Positions 15,977-24,260 of a stretch of 64,000 bases of DNA are shown one piece after another. The translations under genes were made by a program, and so were the position numbers. Positions within the stretch are counted from its first letter, which is position 1. Each line of letters opens with the position of its first letter. Origin of the DNA: UBA7359 sp041689615 (GTDB lineage: Bacteria; Pseudomonadota; Gammaproteobacteria; Eutrophobiales; Eutrophobiaceae). Under the pieces are notes generated by a model. That model saw only the letters and a list, made by a program, of their open reading frames with translations, was not told the DNA's origin and ran no database searches. The stretch covers positions 16,862 to 80,861 of the forward strand of contig JBDNFW010000017.1 in the NCBI GenBank assembly GCA_041689615.1. Reading direction: 5' to 3'.

Positions 15977-16855
15977 TTACTGACAAGAACCTACTGAACC
16001 TTTTTTACACAATTTTCCATCAGTCCATATCGTATTATCAAAACGGGTATTGTTCATATTCGCACCTGCCAACATAGCACCGCTTAAATCAGCATAAGAC
16101 AAATCAGCATCTTCTAGATTCGCATAACGCAAATCGGTTTGCTTTAAATTTGCACCAATTAAACGAACACCTTCAAGATTTGCATAACTTAAATCACTGG
16201 ATTGAATTTCTGCATAAGCCATATCTGATCCAGAAAGATTAGCGCCTAATAGATTTGATTCATTTAGTATAGCATCCGTTAAAATAGCTGACTCAAGATT
16301 TTGATTCTCAGCGTTTAAATTAATAAAATGACAATGATGCCAATTCACACCAACACTTGCCGGCAATGAACAATCAACTAGCTCATTCTGTTTTTGAGGC
16401 TTTAAAACAAATCCGAATACAACGATCACGATTACCAATAGTGCAATAGAAAACGTCGGTAATTTCGGACGCTTAAATTTATTTTTATACGACTCACTCA
16501 GCGATTTTCTATTTTCTCTGTGAACCAACATCACTTCAGATTCAGTACCACGACGTTCTCTTGTTTGTCGTCGTTCATTAGCCATATTTTCTTTCTGTTG
16601 TCGTTTTTCTGAAACTCGCTCATCTACCTGTATTTTTGTGACTTCTAATTTATCTTTATCGACTGGCATTTCTAACATGACCTCAGGATAAAGCTCTCGA
16701 TGTTTGGACACTTTTCGCCAATTCTGCTCATCCGGGCTTAATTCATCATCTGGATGTAATCGCCCTAGCAGAATATTTCGCGTAATTTGCGCAGATAAAA
16801 ATGGGCCTTTTATTTCGCCATTTCTTCTTACAAACCATAGTCTTCGTTCTGACAA
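15977..16855 (-). CDS. GYF-like domain and pentapeptide-repeat membrane protein
   Basis: Residues 1-60 resemble a GYF_2-type module (RLWFVRRNGEIKGPF, then GRLHPDDELSPDEQNWRKVS). A charged linker leads to one transmembrane helix at about 135-155 (FSIALLVIVIVVFGFVL). Residues about 180-285 are pentapeptide repeats of the A(D/N)Lxx type (ANLSG, ADLSY, ANLEG). This puts the GYF-like domain in the cytoplasm and the right-handed repeat helix in the periplasm, if the topology is as drawn. Function unknown. It is divergent from the FliK-like gene and convergent with the Memo fusion. Confidence 0.8.
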   Translation of the reverse strand: MSERRLWFVRRNGEIKGPFLSAQITRNILLGRLHPDDELSPDEQNWRKVSKHRELYPEVMLEMPVDKDKLEVTKIQVDERVSEKRQQKENMANERRQTRERRGTESEVMLVHRENRKSLSESYKNKFKRPKLPTFSIALLVIVIVVFGFVLKPQKQNELVDCSLPASVGVNWHHCHFINLNAENQNLESAILTDAILNESNLLGANLSGSDMAYAEIQSSDLSYANLEGVRLIGANLKQTDLRYANLEDADLSYADLSGAMLAGANMNNTRFDNTIWTDGKLCKKGSVGSCQ

Positions 16856-16928
16856 GCGAATTTCTCCAATTCAATCAAAAAGTACAAAAAACAGGTCAAG
16901 TTTCATGCCAAATTGACGTTAACTGGTA

Positions 16929-18203
16929 ATGGATATTCAATCGGCAATTCTATCTACCCCATTATCAGTTAAAGCAACGCAACTGAACTTATCTCAATGG
17001 TTTATTGGCCAAGTATTGAATGCGGCCGTGACAGAACGTAAATCGGCAGACACCTTTATTCTGCAAATAGGAAACCAGCAGATTGAAGCAAAAACAAATC
17101 AAAGCAAACCACTCAATGTAGGCGAACAATTAAAACTCGTTGTCGAGAAACAGGACAACCCTATTATTCTTAAGGTCTTGCAACAAAATACATCCAAAGT
17201 TACTCACGAAGTAAAACAACAGTTACTTCGAGAAAGCATGCCAAAACAAGCTGGCATGGAAAAATTAACGAGCGTATTAAATCAGGTTTCTAATAACATT
17301 AAAGAAGCTATTAAAATGTTACCTATGCCAATAGAGCAACAATTTAAAAAATTAATTGAACACTTGCCAACAAAAAGCAATTTAAATAATGAAGCCGGTT
17401 TGAAAGCGGCAATAAAAAATTCAGGAATATTTCTTGAAGCAAAATTACTGACTGAAGTAAGCAATAACAAATCTGACCCACTATTAAAAACGAATGAACA
17501 AACTACAAGGCAATCGTCAAACACTGCATTAACTCAATTACCAAAACAGGAAATCACAAAAGATCTGAAAACTAATTTGTTACAGCTCTCTGATGCCATA
17601 AGCAAATACAAACAAAGCACTGAAGCAAAAGAACATATATTTATTAAACAAACACAAACAACAACATCAAATGCTACGGAAAATTTAGCCGCAAAAAATA
17701 AAAACACAGCCAAGCCAATTGAGCTTGCTATGAAAGCAAATATTGAAGCAATCAATAAACAAGTTGAATCATCTGTTGCACGCATAGAAGTCAATCAATC
17801 AAAAGCGATTGTCACTCATGACAATCAAACTCCGCTCTGGGCTATCGAAATGCCGGTCAAAGACAAACAGGACATTGATTTACTAAAACTCAATATCCAG
17901 GCTGACAAAGATTCAAAGTCAAAAAATGCAGAAGAACAATTATGGACAACTCATTTAAACATTAACTTTGAAAATGTAGGCACAATTTCAGCAAGATTGT
18001 CCGTTATTAATAAAGAAGTGAATGCGATACTTTGGTCAGAAAATGGAACATTAAGTAATCTCATTAATGACAATTTATTTCTACTTAATAAGCAAATCGA
18101 AAAATGCGGTTTGTCGACAGGAACTATTGTTTGTTTAGAGGAAACTCCTGTTGAGGAAGACATACCTTACACAGGACATAACCTTATTAATATCACCATA
18201 TGA
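16929..18203 (+). CDS. FliK-like hook-length control domain protein
   Basis: A 424-residue Lys/Gln/Asn-rich protein. The N-terminus (LSQWFIGQVLNAAV, then GEQLKLVVEKQDNPIILKVL) and the C-terminus (about 330-420: LWTTHLNINFENVGTISARL, then LWSENGTLSNLINDNL) match the Flg_hook-type domain of FliK proteins. The middle is low-complexity, as in FliK. No flagellar structural gene is nearby; its only partner is the next gene, whose start overlaps it. In FliK the C-terminal domain flips the FlhB export switch, so this orphan pair may control a secretion event. Confidence 0.72.
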   Translation: MDIQSAILSTPLSVKATQLNLSQWFIGQVLNAAVTERKSADTFILQIGNQQIEAKTNQSKPLNVGEQLKLVVEKQDNPIILKVLQQNTSKVTHEVKQQLLRESMPKQAGMEKLTSVLNQVSNNIKEAIKMLPMPIEQQFKKLIEHLPTKSNLNNEAGLKAAIKNSGIFLEAKLLTEVSNNKSDPLLKTNEQTTRQSSNTALTQLPKQEITKDLKTNLLQLSDAISKYKQSTEAKEHIFIKQTQTTTSNATENLAAKNKNTAKPIELAMKANIEAINKQVESSVARIEVNQSKAIVTHDNQTPLWAIEMPVKDKQDIDLLKLNIQADKDSKSKNAEEQLWTTHLNINFENVGTISARLSVINKEVNAILWSENGTLSNLINDNLFLLNKQIEKCGLSTGTIVCLEETPVEEDIPYTGHNLINITI

Positions 18204-18478
18204 CTGATTTAATAGAAACGCCAAACAAAGTCGTTGCGCTAAACTACGATGGTATTACAGCGCCTATTTTGTCTGCCAAGGGAACTGGCGAAATCGCTGA
18301 TCAAATTATTGCTCTGGCAAAAGAACATAATATTCCGATACGAGAAGAACCTGATTTAGTAAATATATTAACCAAACTAAAACTGGATGAAGAAATTCCT
18401 CGAGAACTCTATGTCGCTGTTGCAGAAATCATTGCTTTTGCTTACATGATTAAAGGCAAAGTACCAAATCACGCCTGA
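18200..18478 (+). CDS. stand-alone FlhB C-terminal-like export switch protein
   Basis: A 92-residue protein matching only the cytoplasmic switch domain of FlhB/YscU: VVALNYDGITAPILSAKGTG, then IALAKEHNIPIREEPDLV and EIPRELYVAVAEIIAF. The membrane half of FlhB and the NPTH autocleavage motif are absent. The ATG overlaps the stop of the FliK-like gene by four bases, indicating coupled translation. Such FlhX-like proteins are known to replace the cleaved FlhB tail in some bacteria. The role here is inferred. Confidence 0.85.
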   Translation: MTDLIETPNKVVALNYDGITAPILSAKGTGEIADQIIALAKEHNIPIREEPDLVNILTKLKLDEEIPRELYVAVAEIIAFAYMIKGKVPNHA

Positions 18479-18978
18479 CCTGATTGTTTATTTCTCGCTT
18501 CATTCGCTTTTTTCTCATCGCCCAAATTATCGTAAGCTGCAGCAATTAAAGCCCAATTATCAGATTTTAGTTGTTTGTTATTAGCTGCCAAGGCATTCGA
18601 CTTTCTTGCCATAACTATCGCCTGTTGCCATTGTTGCTGTTGCATGCGAACAACGGCAAGACGATGCCACAACAAGGCATTCTTGGGTTCAATACGAAGC
18701 GCACGTTCTATTGTCGCTGCTGCTTTTTCGCTTTGCCCTTGCTTTGAAAACTGATCCGCTTCATTAAGCAATGCAACAATAACAGGTTCTTTTTGTTTAT
18801 CTGCGGCTTTGTTTTTTTGCTGAGTGGCGGCTTCTGGATTCTCAGTTAACGATGGTCTATTTTCAATCAGTGCATTCCGTTCTTCAACCGGAATTAATTC
18901 AACTGATTTTGTTGCTTGTTCTGCACAAGCAGATAAAAACAGCGTGATTAAGATTAAAGAGAGTCTTTGCATATTCAT
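18469..18978 (-). CDS. TPR lipoprotein, LpoP-like activator of PBP1b
   Basis: A lipoprotein signal with lipobox LSAC (cysteine near residue 18) is followed by a disordered Gln/Lys-rich linker and two or three TPR-like helices (about 75-160: EADQFSKQGQSEKAAATIER, then NALLWHRLAVVRMQQQQWQQ). Length is 169 aa. It lies directly behind the PBP1b gene on the same strand. In Pseudomonas a TPR lipoprotein in the same position, LpoP, activates PBP1b from the outer membrane. The assignment is by position and architecture. Confidence 0.7.
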   Translation of the reverse strand: MNMQRLSLILITLFLSACAEQATKSVELIPVEERNALIENRPSLTENPEAATQQKNKAADKQKEPVIVALLNEADQFSKQGQSEKAAATIERALRIEPKNALLWHRLAVVRMQQQQWQQAIVMARKSNALAANNKQLKSDNWALIAAAYDNLGDEKKANEARNKQSGQA

Positions 18979-19003
18979 AATATCTTTCTTAATTTAAATG
19001 TAC

Positions 19004-21277
19004 TTAAAAACAATTAATATAATTGGGCACGTATTTTTTTACAAAGGGATACGCTTTTATCTTGTTACAACTCTCTGCTGGATTACTCATATCAGGAAAC
19101 TCGTACCACTCAATTTCTTCAGGCTCGACCAAAATTAATGGTTCCGGTTTTATTTTCTTCATTACATCGAGCCATATCTGCATTGCACCTGTTGAGCCTG
19201 TCAGTTTAGCGGTTTGATTATCATCACGTCCAACCCAAACTACTGCCAGCAAACGATCGCCGAAACCCGCAAACCAGCTATCTCTCAGGGCATTCGTTGT
19301 TCCGGTTTTGCCAGCCAATGGCATTAAAGAAGGTAACTCTCGCGTCAATCGTTTGGCTGTTCCATTTTGAACTACTTCTGTTAATAAATATTGTGTTAAA
19401 AATGCTGTTTCCGGTTCGATATACTCACGCACGTCTAAATCATAACGCCGTAAAGGTTTGCCATCTTTATCCAACACTGCACGAATTGTTTTCAACGGAA
19501 TTTGCAAACCACCACTGGCAATCGTTTGATACATTTGCGTCACCTCATAAGGAGACAAATTTATCGAGCCAAGCAAGATTGAAGGAAGTTTGGGAATATT
19601 TGAAGTGACACCTAAATTTCTTAATGTCTGAATCACATTTTCCAGGCCAAGTGCCATTCCTAAACGTACAGTAGAAATATTATATGACTTGGCGATAGAT
19701 CTGACTAAGGGGACGTTCCCATGCGTTTTATTATCATAATTACTTGGCGTCCATGATTTACCGTTCTTTTGTTTTAATACAAGCTGTGAATCATCAAGCG
19801 TACTGAGCACATGATATTTATCAGACTGTTGTAAAGCGGTCATATAAATTGCAGGTTTAACCAAGGAACCTATCGGTCTTCTTGCATCAAGCGCACGATT
19901 AAATGCATTTTGACTCTTATTCCTGTCTCCAACCAGGGCGAGTACTTCACCGTTATGTTGCTCAACCATAACTAATGCGGTTTGAAGCTCGCCTGATTTA
20001 AATCCTCTTTCCTTATCCAGTTTCGTCAAACTGAATTTGACACTATTTTGCGCTGCTTCTTGTTTACTAACATCAAGTGTCGTGTGTATTTGCAAACCTT
20101 CATTTCTAAGATCATCAATTCGATAATCTCGTTTAATATGTCGTCTGACCAAATCAAGATACGCCGGATATTTTGCGCTACTCCAGTTCGGTTTTTTCAC
20201 AACGCCTAATGATGTTGCTGCTGCTCTTTTAAATTCTGCGGCACTAATAAATTCTTGTTCATGCAATAACTGTAATACCAGATTGCGACGATCTAATGCT
20301 CTTTGCGGATTTTTTCGCGGATTATAATAAGACGCACCTTTTACCAAGCCAACTAATAATGAAATCTCTGCAATGTTTAACTCGTTTAAAGGCTTGGAAA
20401 AATAAAATTCTGCTGCAGTGCCAAATCCATGAATACTGCGCGCACCATTTTGACCCAAATAAATTTCGTTAACGTAGGCAGCGAGAATACTTTCTTTCGT
20501 ATAGTGATACTCAAGCATTAAAGCCATGATCATTTCATTCAACTTACGTGAATAGGTTCGTTCACGTGTCAAAAACATATTTTTTATGAGTTGTTGCGTC
20601 AAGGTACTACCGCCTTGTGCAATTTTACCGGCTAACAGATTGGCAAAGATCGAACGCAAGATGCCTTTAGGATCTATCCCGACATGTTCAAAAAAATCTC
20701 TATCTTCTATAGAAATTAAAGCTTTTATTAAGGCATTTGGTATTTCTTCATAGGCAATAAGCACTCGATCTTCATCGTCCAACGGGAATATTTTTCCAAT
20801 TAATGCCGGACTTAACCTGACTATCTGCACTGCTTCGCCATTATCCAATGCGGTAATTTTTGTGATATTACCGTTACCAAGTTGAATTCGTAATTTTCTC
20901 GCTTGTTCAGCACCATCCCAGTAATCAAAGTCCCGCGTGTATAAATTTATGACCGATGCACGACTATTAAATTGACCTGGTTTCGTTAATTTTTTAACAG
21001 CCTCATAACTCGCATTCTGTAATTGTTCTATTATTTCTTTTTGCTCAAATTCTCTGCCCGCATAAAGTTCGACAGGTTGTGCATAAACTCTGGCAGGAAC
21101 AGACCAGCGTTTTCCTTCAAATTCTTTCCTGATTTGAAAATCAAGCCAGACACAATAAGAAAGAAGCAAACATCCTAGGATAACTATTAACTGAATCATC
21201 CAAAGTTTGAGTAAGGATTTCTTTTTTATTTTAGTTTGAGGCTTTCGCTTAGGAGTGGTTTTTCGTTTTTTGACCAT
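19004..21277 (-). CDS. mrcB: penicillin-binding protein 1B (class A, bifunctional)
   Basis: Polymerises and cross-links peptidoglycan. A cytoplasmic basic N-terminus and one transmembrane helix (about 22-45) are followed by a UvrB-like 2 domain, then the glycosyltransferase with ISIEDRDFFEHVGID, GGSTLTQQLIKNMF and RKLNEMIMALMLE. The transpeptidase has SxxK in RPIGSLVKPAIY, SYN in AKSYNIS and KTG in LAGKTGTTN. Length 757 is usual for PBP1b. A lipoprotein gene follows by 25 bases and probably encodes its activator. Confidence 0.95.
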   Translation of the reverse strand: MVKKRKTTPKRKPQTKIKKKSLLKLWMIQLIVILGCLLLSYCVWLDFQIRKEFEGKRWSVPARVYAQPVELYAGREFEQKEIIEQLQNASYEAVKKLTKPGQFNSRASVINLYTRDFDYWDGAEQARKLRIQLGNGNITKITALDNGEAVQIVRLSPALIGKIFPLDDEDRVLIAYEEIPNALIKALISIEDRDFFEHVGIDPKGILRSIFANLLAGKIAQGGSTLTQQLIKNMFLTRERTYSRKLNEMIMALMLEYHYTKESILAAYVNEIYLGQNGARSIHGFGTAAEFYFSKPLNELNIAEISLLVGLVKGASYYNPRKNPQRALDRRNLVLQLLHEQEFISAAEFKRAAATSLGVVKKPNWSSAKYPAYLDLVRRHIKRDYRIDDLRNEGLQIHTTLDVSKQEAAQNSVKFSLTKLDKERGFKSGELQTALVMVEQHNGEVLALVGDRNKSQNAFNRALDARRPIGSLVKPAIYMTALQQSDKYHVLSTLDDSQLVLKQKNGKSWTPSNYDNKTHGNVPLVRSIAKSYNISTVRLGMALGLENVIQTLRNLGVTSNIPKLPSILLGSINLSPYEVTQMYQTIASGGLQIPLKTIRAVLDKDGKPLRRYDLDVREYIEPETAFLTQYLLTEVVQNGTAKRLTRELPSLMPLAGKTGTTNALRDSWFAGFGDRLLAVVWVGRDDNQTAKLTGSTGAMQIWLDVMKKIKPEPLILVEPEEIEWYEFPDMSNPAESCNKIKAYPFVKKYVPNYINCF

Positions 21278-21360
21278 GAAATAGCGTTATTTTGAGGAAT
21301 ATTTTAGTGACTATGTCGAAAATACGGGATGCGTTCAAGGAAGGTGGTATCGAAAACACC

Positions 21361-21418
21361 GCCGTCGCTCCTGCGCGTCCTGCGCCCGCGACGTACCGTA
21401 CAATCCTGTACATAAAAA
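21361..21418. repeat. hairpin repeat element H, GC-rich
   Basis: Shares 25 bases at 21366-21390 with each unit of the tandem array upstream of pheS (63878-63902). Layout: CGTCGCTCC, hairpin GCGC-GTCCT-GCGC, connector CGCGAC, hairpin GTACA-ATCC-TGTAC (21398-21411), then the terminator. Far more GC-rich than its surroundings. Confidence 0.75.
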
Positions 21419-21441
21419 AAAGCCCCGTAAAACGGGGCTTT
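21419..21441 (-). terminator. intrinsic terminator after the histone H1-like gene
   Basis: A 9-bp stem AAAGCCCCG / CGGGGCTTT with a five-base loop, followed by eight T on the minus strand. The mirror side also reads CTTTATAATT, so it may be bidirectional and also stop plus-strand transcripts. Confidence 0.88.
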
Positions 21442-21464
21442 ATAATTTCTAGCAAAACTCTCAC

Positions 21465-21572
21465 TTATAATTTCAGTAAGCTTTCTACTAACGCCTTGCG
21501 GCGCTTTTTTCTTGCTTCAATGACTGCTCTGGCCTTTTCTCTGCGTTGTTTATCACGCTGACCTGAGGTCAT
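21465..21572 (-). CDS. possible small basic protein, 35 aa
   Basis: A short frame beginning MTSGQRDKQRREKARAV and ending ESLLKL. It starts 10 bases after the stop of the histone H1-like gene and ends 23 bases before the terminator, so it lies wholly within the same transcript. About 40 percent of residues are Arg or Lys. The start has only an AGCGGAAA-type upstream sequence, not a clear ribosome site. It may be a translationally coupled nucleic-acid-binding peptide or untranslated 3' sequence. Confidence 0.35.
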   Translation of the reverse strand: MTSGQRDKQRREKARAVIEARKKRRKALVESLLKL

Positions 21573-21582
21573 TTTCCGCTTT

Positions 21583-21855
21583 TTATCTTCTTCTAGATTT
21601 TTTTTTGGCTTTTTTCTTAGCCTTTTTCTTAGAAGACTTTTTCTTAGCTTTTTTCTTGGCTACTTTTTTCTTAGCCTTTTTCTTAGCTTTTTTCTTAGCC
21701 TTTTTCTTAGAAGACTTTTTCTTAGCTTTTTTCTTGGCTACTTTTTTCTTAGCCTTTTTCTTAGAAGACTTTTTCTTAGCTGTCTTCTTCTTTGCTGTCT
21801 TCTTCTTTGCTGTCTTTCTCTTTGCAGTCTTCTTCTTTGCTTTTTTCTTGGCCAT
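21583..21855 (-). CDS. histone H1-like lysine-rich DNA-binding protein
   Basis: A 90-residue protein made almost only of Lys, Ala, Thr and Ser in repeats such as AKKKTAKKKT and KSSKKKAKKK, ending in SRRR. It resembles the C-terminal tails of AlgP/Hc1-type bacterial histone H1 proteins, which bind DNA through charge. The coding DNA is a degenerate tandem array, so copy number may vary between strains. The upstream 150 bases are very AT-rich with two GTATAC boxes. No globular domain is present. Confidence 0.85.
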   Translation of the reverse strand: MAKKKAKKKTAKRKTAKKKTAKKKTAKKKSSKKKAKKKVAKKKAKKKSSKKKAKKKAKKKAKKKVAKKKAKKKSSKKKAKKKAKKKSRRR

Positions 21856-22055
21856 AGTTAGAGACTCCCCTAAACTGAATAATTTAATTTAACAAAATGT
21901 ATACATAACATTAAACAAACACAGGGCAATTATAGTCATGTTTTATCTTTTTACTATAATTTTTTAAAAATAATTTTTATTGTATACAAAAAAAATGTAT
22001 TCTTTAATGTAAATACGCAACAAAACATACTTTTTGAAGTATAAAAATTAAAAAA

Positions 22056-22706
22056 TTACGTTAACTGAGACAGTATATCTTTCGTTACATCTTTAACATC
22101 TTGCATACCATTTACACTGACATATTTTATATTCGCATCATTTTGATTTGATACTTTCGTGTAAAATTTTATTAACGGTGATGTTTGATCGTGATAAACA
22201 TTCAAACGTTTTCTAACAGTCTCTTCTTGATCATCATCTCGTAAAACCAAGTCTTCACCAGTGACATCATCCTTACCTTCAACCTTGGGAGGATTAAACT
22301 CGATGTGATAGGTTCGTCCCGATGGCAAATGCGCTCTGCGACCGCTCATACGCTTGATTATGGGCTCATCTTCTACTTTAATTTCAATAACATAGTCCAC
22401 ATCTATATTAGATGACGCCATAGCCTCTGCCTGTACAATCGTGCGCGGGAAACCGTCAAATAGATAACCATTGATACAGTCATCTTCACTAATGCGTTCC
22501 TTAACTAAACCTATAATTAATTCATCTGAAACAAGTCCGCCTGCATCCATTACCTTCTTTGCTTCAAGTCCTAATTCAGTACCTGCACTCACTGCAGCAC
22601 GTAACATATCGCCTGTTGATATTTGCGGAATGTTATATTTTTCTTTTATCAGATTTGCTTGAGTACCCTTACCTGCACCTGGTGGTCCTAACAAAATTAT
22701 TTTCAC
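22056..22706 (-). CDS. adk: adenylate kinase
   Basis: Catalyses ATP + AMP = 2 ADP. The Walker A loop GPPGAGKGT is at residues 7-15, STGDMLRAAV binds AMP, and FDGFPRTIVQAEAM and RMSGRRAHLPSGRTYH (LID) follow. The LID has no zinc cysteines. The start is GTG giving MKIILLGPPG (216 aa): an AGGGGAAG ribosome site lies just upstream, and an ATG further up would add a 33-residue hydrophobic extension foreign to the family. It is divergent from the Mth938-like gene. Confidence 0.96.
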   Translation of the reverse strand: MKIILLGPPGAGKGTQANLIKEKYNIPQISTGDMLRAAVSAGTELGLEAKKVMDAGGLVSDELIIGLVKERISEDDCINGYLFDGFPRTIVQAEAMASSNIDVDYVIEIKVEDEPIIKRMSGRRAHLPSGRTYHIEFNPPKVEGKDDVTGEDLVLRDDDQEETVRKRLNVYHDQTSPLIKFYTKVSNQNDANIKYVSVNGMQDVKDVTKDILSQLT

Positions 22707-22773
22707 TTTTACTTCCCCTCGTTCTATTACTACAATATATTTATATATTTTTAAAAATAGGACATAAAAACCG

Positions 22774-23154
22774 ATGAAGATCGAAATTGATAGAGAAAAT
22801 TCCACTTCAAATAAAATTATTTCCTATTCTGACGACTCATTTACGTTAAAAAACAAACTTATTAAATCAAATTTCGTTATTTCAAAAGATAATTTGATTG
22901 AACATTGGTCAGTAAGCTCATACCAAAATCTTGCATTGCAACACATGGATCCTATTATTGAATGGCAACCCGAAGTTATATTACTCGGCACAGGAAAAGA
23001 ATCCGGCTTTCAAAACTATGAATTACTGTCTTATATCACCTCAAAAAATATTGGTTTGGAAATAATGAACACGGGTGCTGCCTGTCGTAGCTATAATTTA
23101 CTGATTGATGAAGGCAGAAATGTCGTTGCCTGCTTGTTTTTACCCTCTATTTAG
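22774..23154 (+). CDS. Mth938-like domain protein (DUF498 family), 126 aa
   Basis: A small soluble protein of the Mth938/NDUFAF3 fold. The core WQPEVILLGTGKESGFQ followed by IGLEIMNTGAACRSYNLLID is the family signature. The function in bacteria is not established; the mitochondrial relative NDUFAF3 helps assemble complex I. It is divergent from adk by about 67 bases and convergent with rpoS, overlapping it by 4 bases. Confidence 0.85.
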   Translation: MKIEIDRENSTSNKIISYSDDSFTLKNKLIKSNFVISKDNLIEHWSVSSYQNLALQHMDPIIEWQPEVILLGTGKESGFQNYELLSYITSKNIGLEIMNTGAACRSYNLLIDEGRNVVACLFLPSI

Positions 23155-24242
23155 CTCTCCATATTCAATGTATCGAGAGAGAAACCCTCTCTTGATAATA
23201 TTTGCTTCAGTCGCTTAAGAGCTTCTATTTGTATCTGTCTGACTCGTTCTCGTGTTACACCTAGCTCATTACCTATCTCTTCCAGTGTAGCGACTTCTCT
23301 GCCATGTAATCCAAAACGGTGCTCGACAACAGCACATTGCTTGTCAGTCAGTAAACTTAACCAGGTATCGATGTGTTCTCTTACATCACTGTTCTGCAAT
23401 AATAAGGAAGGATCAAGATTTTGCTCGTCTGGCAATGTATCTAACAAAGATTTATCCGGATCATAGGGACTGGGAGAATCTACTGAGGTTTCGCGTTCAT
23501 ATAATCCCAACATACGTTTAACATCATCGATGGGTTGATCGAGCATATCTGCAACATCTTGCGAAGTAGGTTCACGATCCAGAGTTTGAGAAAGCTTTCG
23601 TGCAGCGCGCAAATAAATATTAATTTCTTTTACGACGTGAATAGGTAACCGAACCGTACGTGTTTGATTCATTAATCCGCGTTCAATAGTTTGTCTAATC
23701 CACCATGTTGCGTAAGTTGAAAAACGAAAGCCTCTTTCCGGATCAAATTTTTCCACGGCGCGAATCAAGCCAAGATTACCTTCTTCAATCAAATCAAGCA
23801 GCGCTAAACCCCGATTCATATAACGACGAGCGATTTTTACAACCAGGCGTAAATTACTTTCAATCATGCGCTTTTTCGCGCTTTCATCGCCTTTTAATAA
23901 TTTACGTGAATAATAAATTTCTTCTTCTGCAGTTAATAAGGGAGAAAAGCCAATTTCATTTAAATATAAGCGAGTAGCGTCCATATCACCCGCAGAAACG
24001 GATCCGCTATCTGGTTCAATTTGTTTTTTCTTCGAAGGCGCTTTAATTGCTTCGTCAACTTCGACATCATCTTTATCTTTATCTTTATCTTTATCTTTAT
24101 CTTTATCTTTATCAATCAATTGAACATCATCAATATCACTATCATCTATGTCACTATCATCTATGTCACTATCATCTATGTCACTATCATCTATGTCACT
24201 ATCATCTATGTCAGAGTTCAATTTTTTATCTTCATCTTTCAT
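23151..24242 (-). CDS. rpoS: RNA polymerase sigma factor RpoS with repeat-expanded N-terminus
   Basis: The stationary-phase and stress sigma factor. From about residue 85 it is a standard RpoS: DATRLYLNEIGFSPLLTAEE, region 2 (NRGLALLDLIEEGNLGL, then YATWWIRQTIERGL), region 3, and region 4 ending in ELGVTRERVRQIQ. The first 60 residues are unusual: about six copies of a five-residue DSDID unit followed by seven KD dipeptides, coded by 15-bp and 6-bp tandem repeats. Total length 363 against about 330 in the enteric protein. It follows nlpD by 18 bases; in enteric bacteria the main rpoS promoter lies inside nlpD. Confidence 0.96.
   Translation of the reverse strand: MKDEDKKLNSDIDDSDIDDSDIDDSDIDDSDIDDSDIDDVQLIDKDKDKDKDKDKDKDDVEVDEAIKAPSKKKQIEPDSGSVSAGDMDATRLYLNEIGFSPLLTAEEEIYYSRKLLKGDESAKKRMIESNLRLVVKIARRYMNRGLALLDLIEEGNLGLIRAVEKFDPERGFRFSTYATWWIRQTIERGLMNQTRTVRLPIHVVKEINIYLRAARKLSQTLDREPTSQDVADMLDQPIDDVKRMLGLYERETSVDSPSPYDPDKSLLDTLPDEQNLDPSLLLQNSDVREHIDTWLSLLTDKQCAVVEHRFGLHGREVATLEEIGNELGVTRERVRQIQIEALKRLKQILSREGFSLDTLNMES
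24069..24110. repeat. 6-bp tandem repeat in rpoS (7 copies of ATCTTT)
   Basis: Seven perfect copies coding Lys-Asp dipeptides on the minus strand. The unit is a multiple of three, so slippage changes length without breaking the frame. Confidence 0.95.
24126..24213. repeat. 15-bp tandem repeat in rpoS (about 5.9 copies)
   Basis: The unit ATCATCTATGTCACT is repeated perfectly four times (24141-24200), flanked by a variant copy with AATATC and a partial copy. It codes the DSDID series on the minus strand, in frame. Confidence 0.95.
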
Positions 24243-24260
24243 AATTGTACCGTGATTAAC

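Noticed and set aside
21605..21892. Plus-strand frame rich in Leu, Ala and Phe
   Set aside because: It is the antisense of the lysine-rich histone-like gene; the repeat makes both strands open.
24126..24213. Possible CRISPR array
   Set aside because: Repeats are 15 bp and directly joined with no spacers, and they are inside the rpoS frame.
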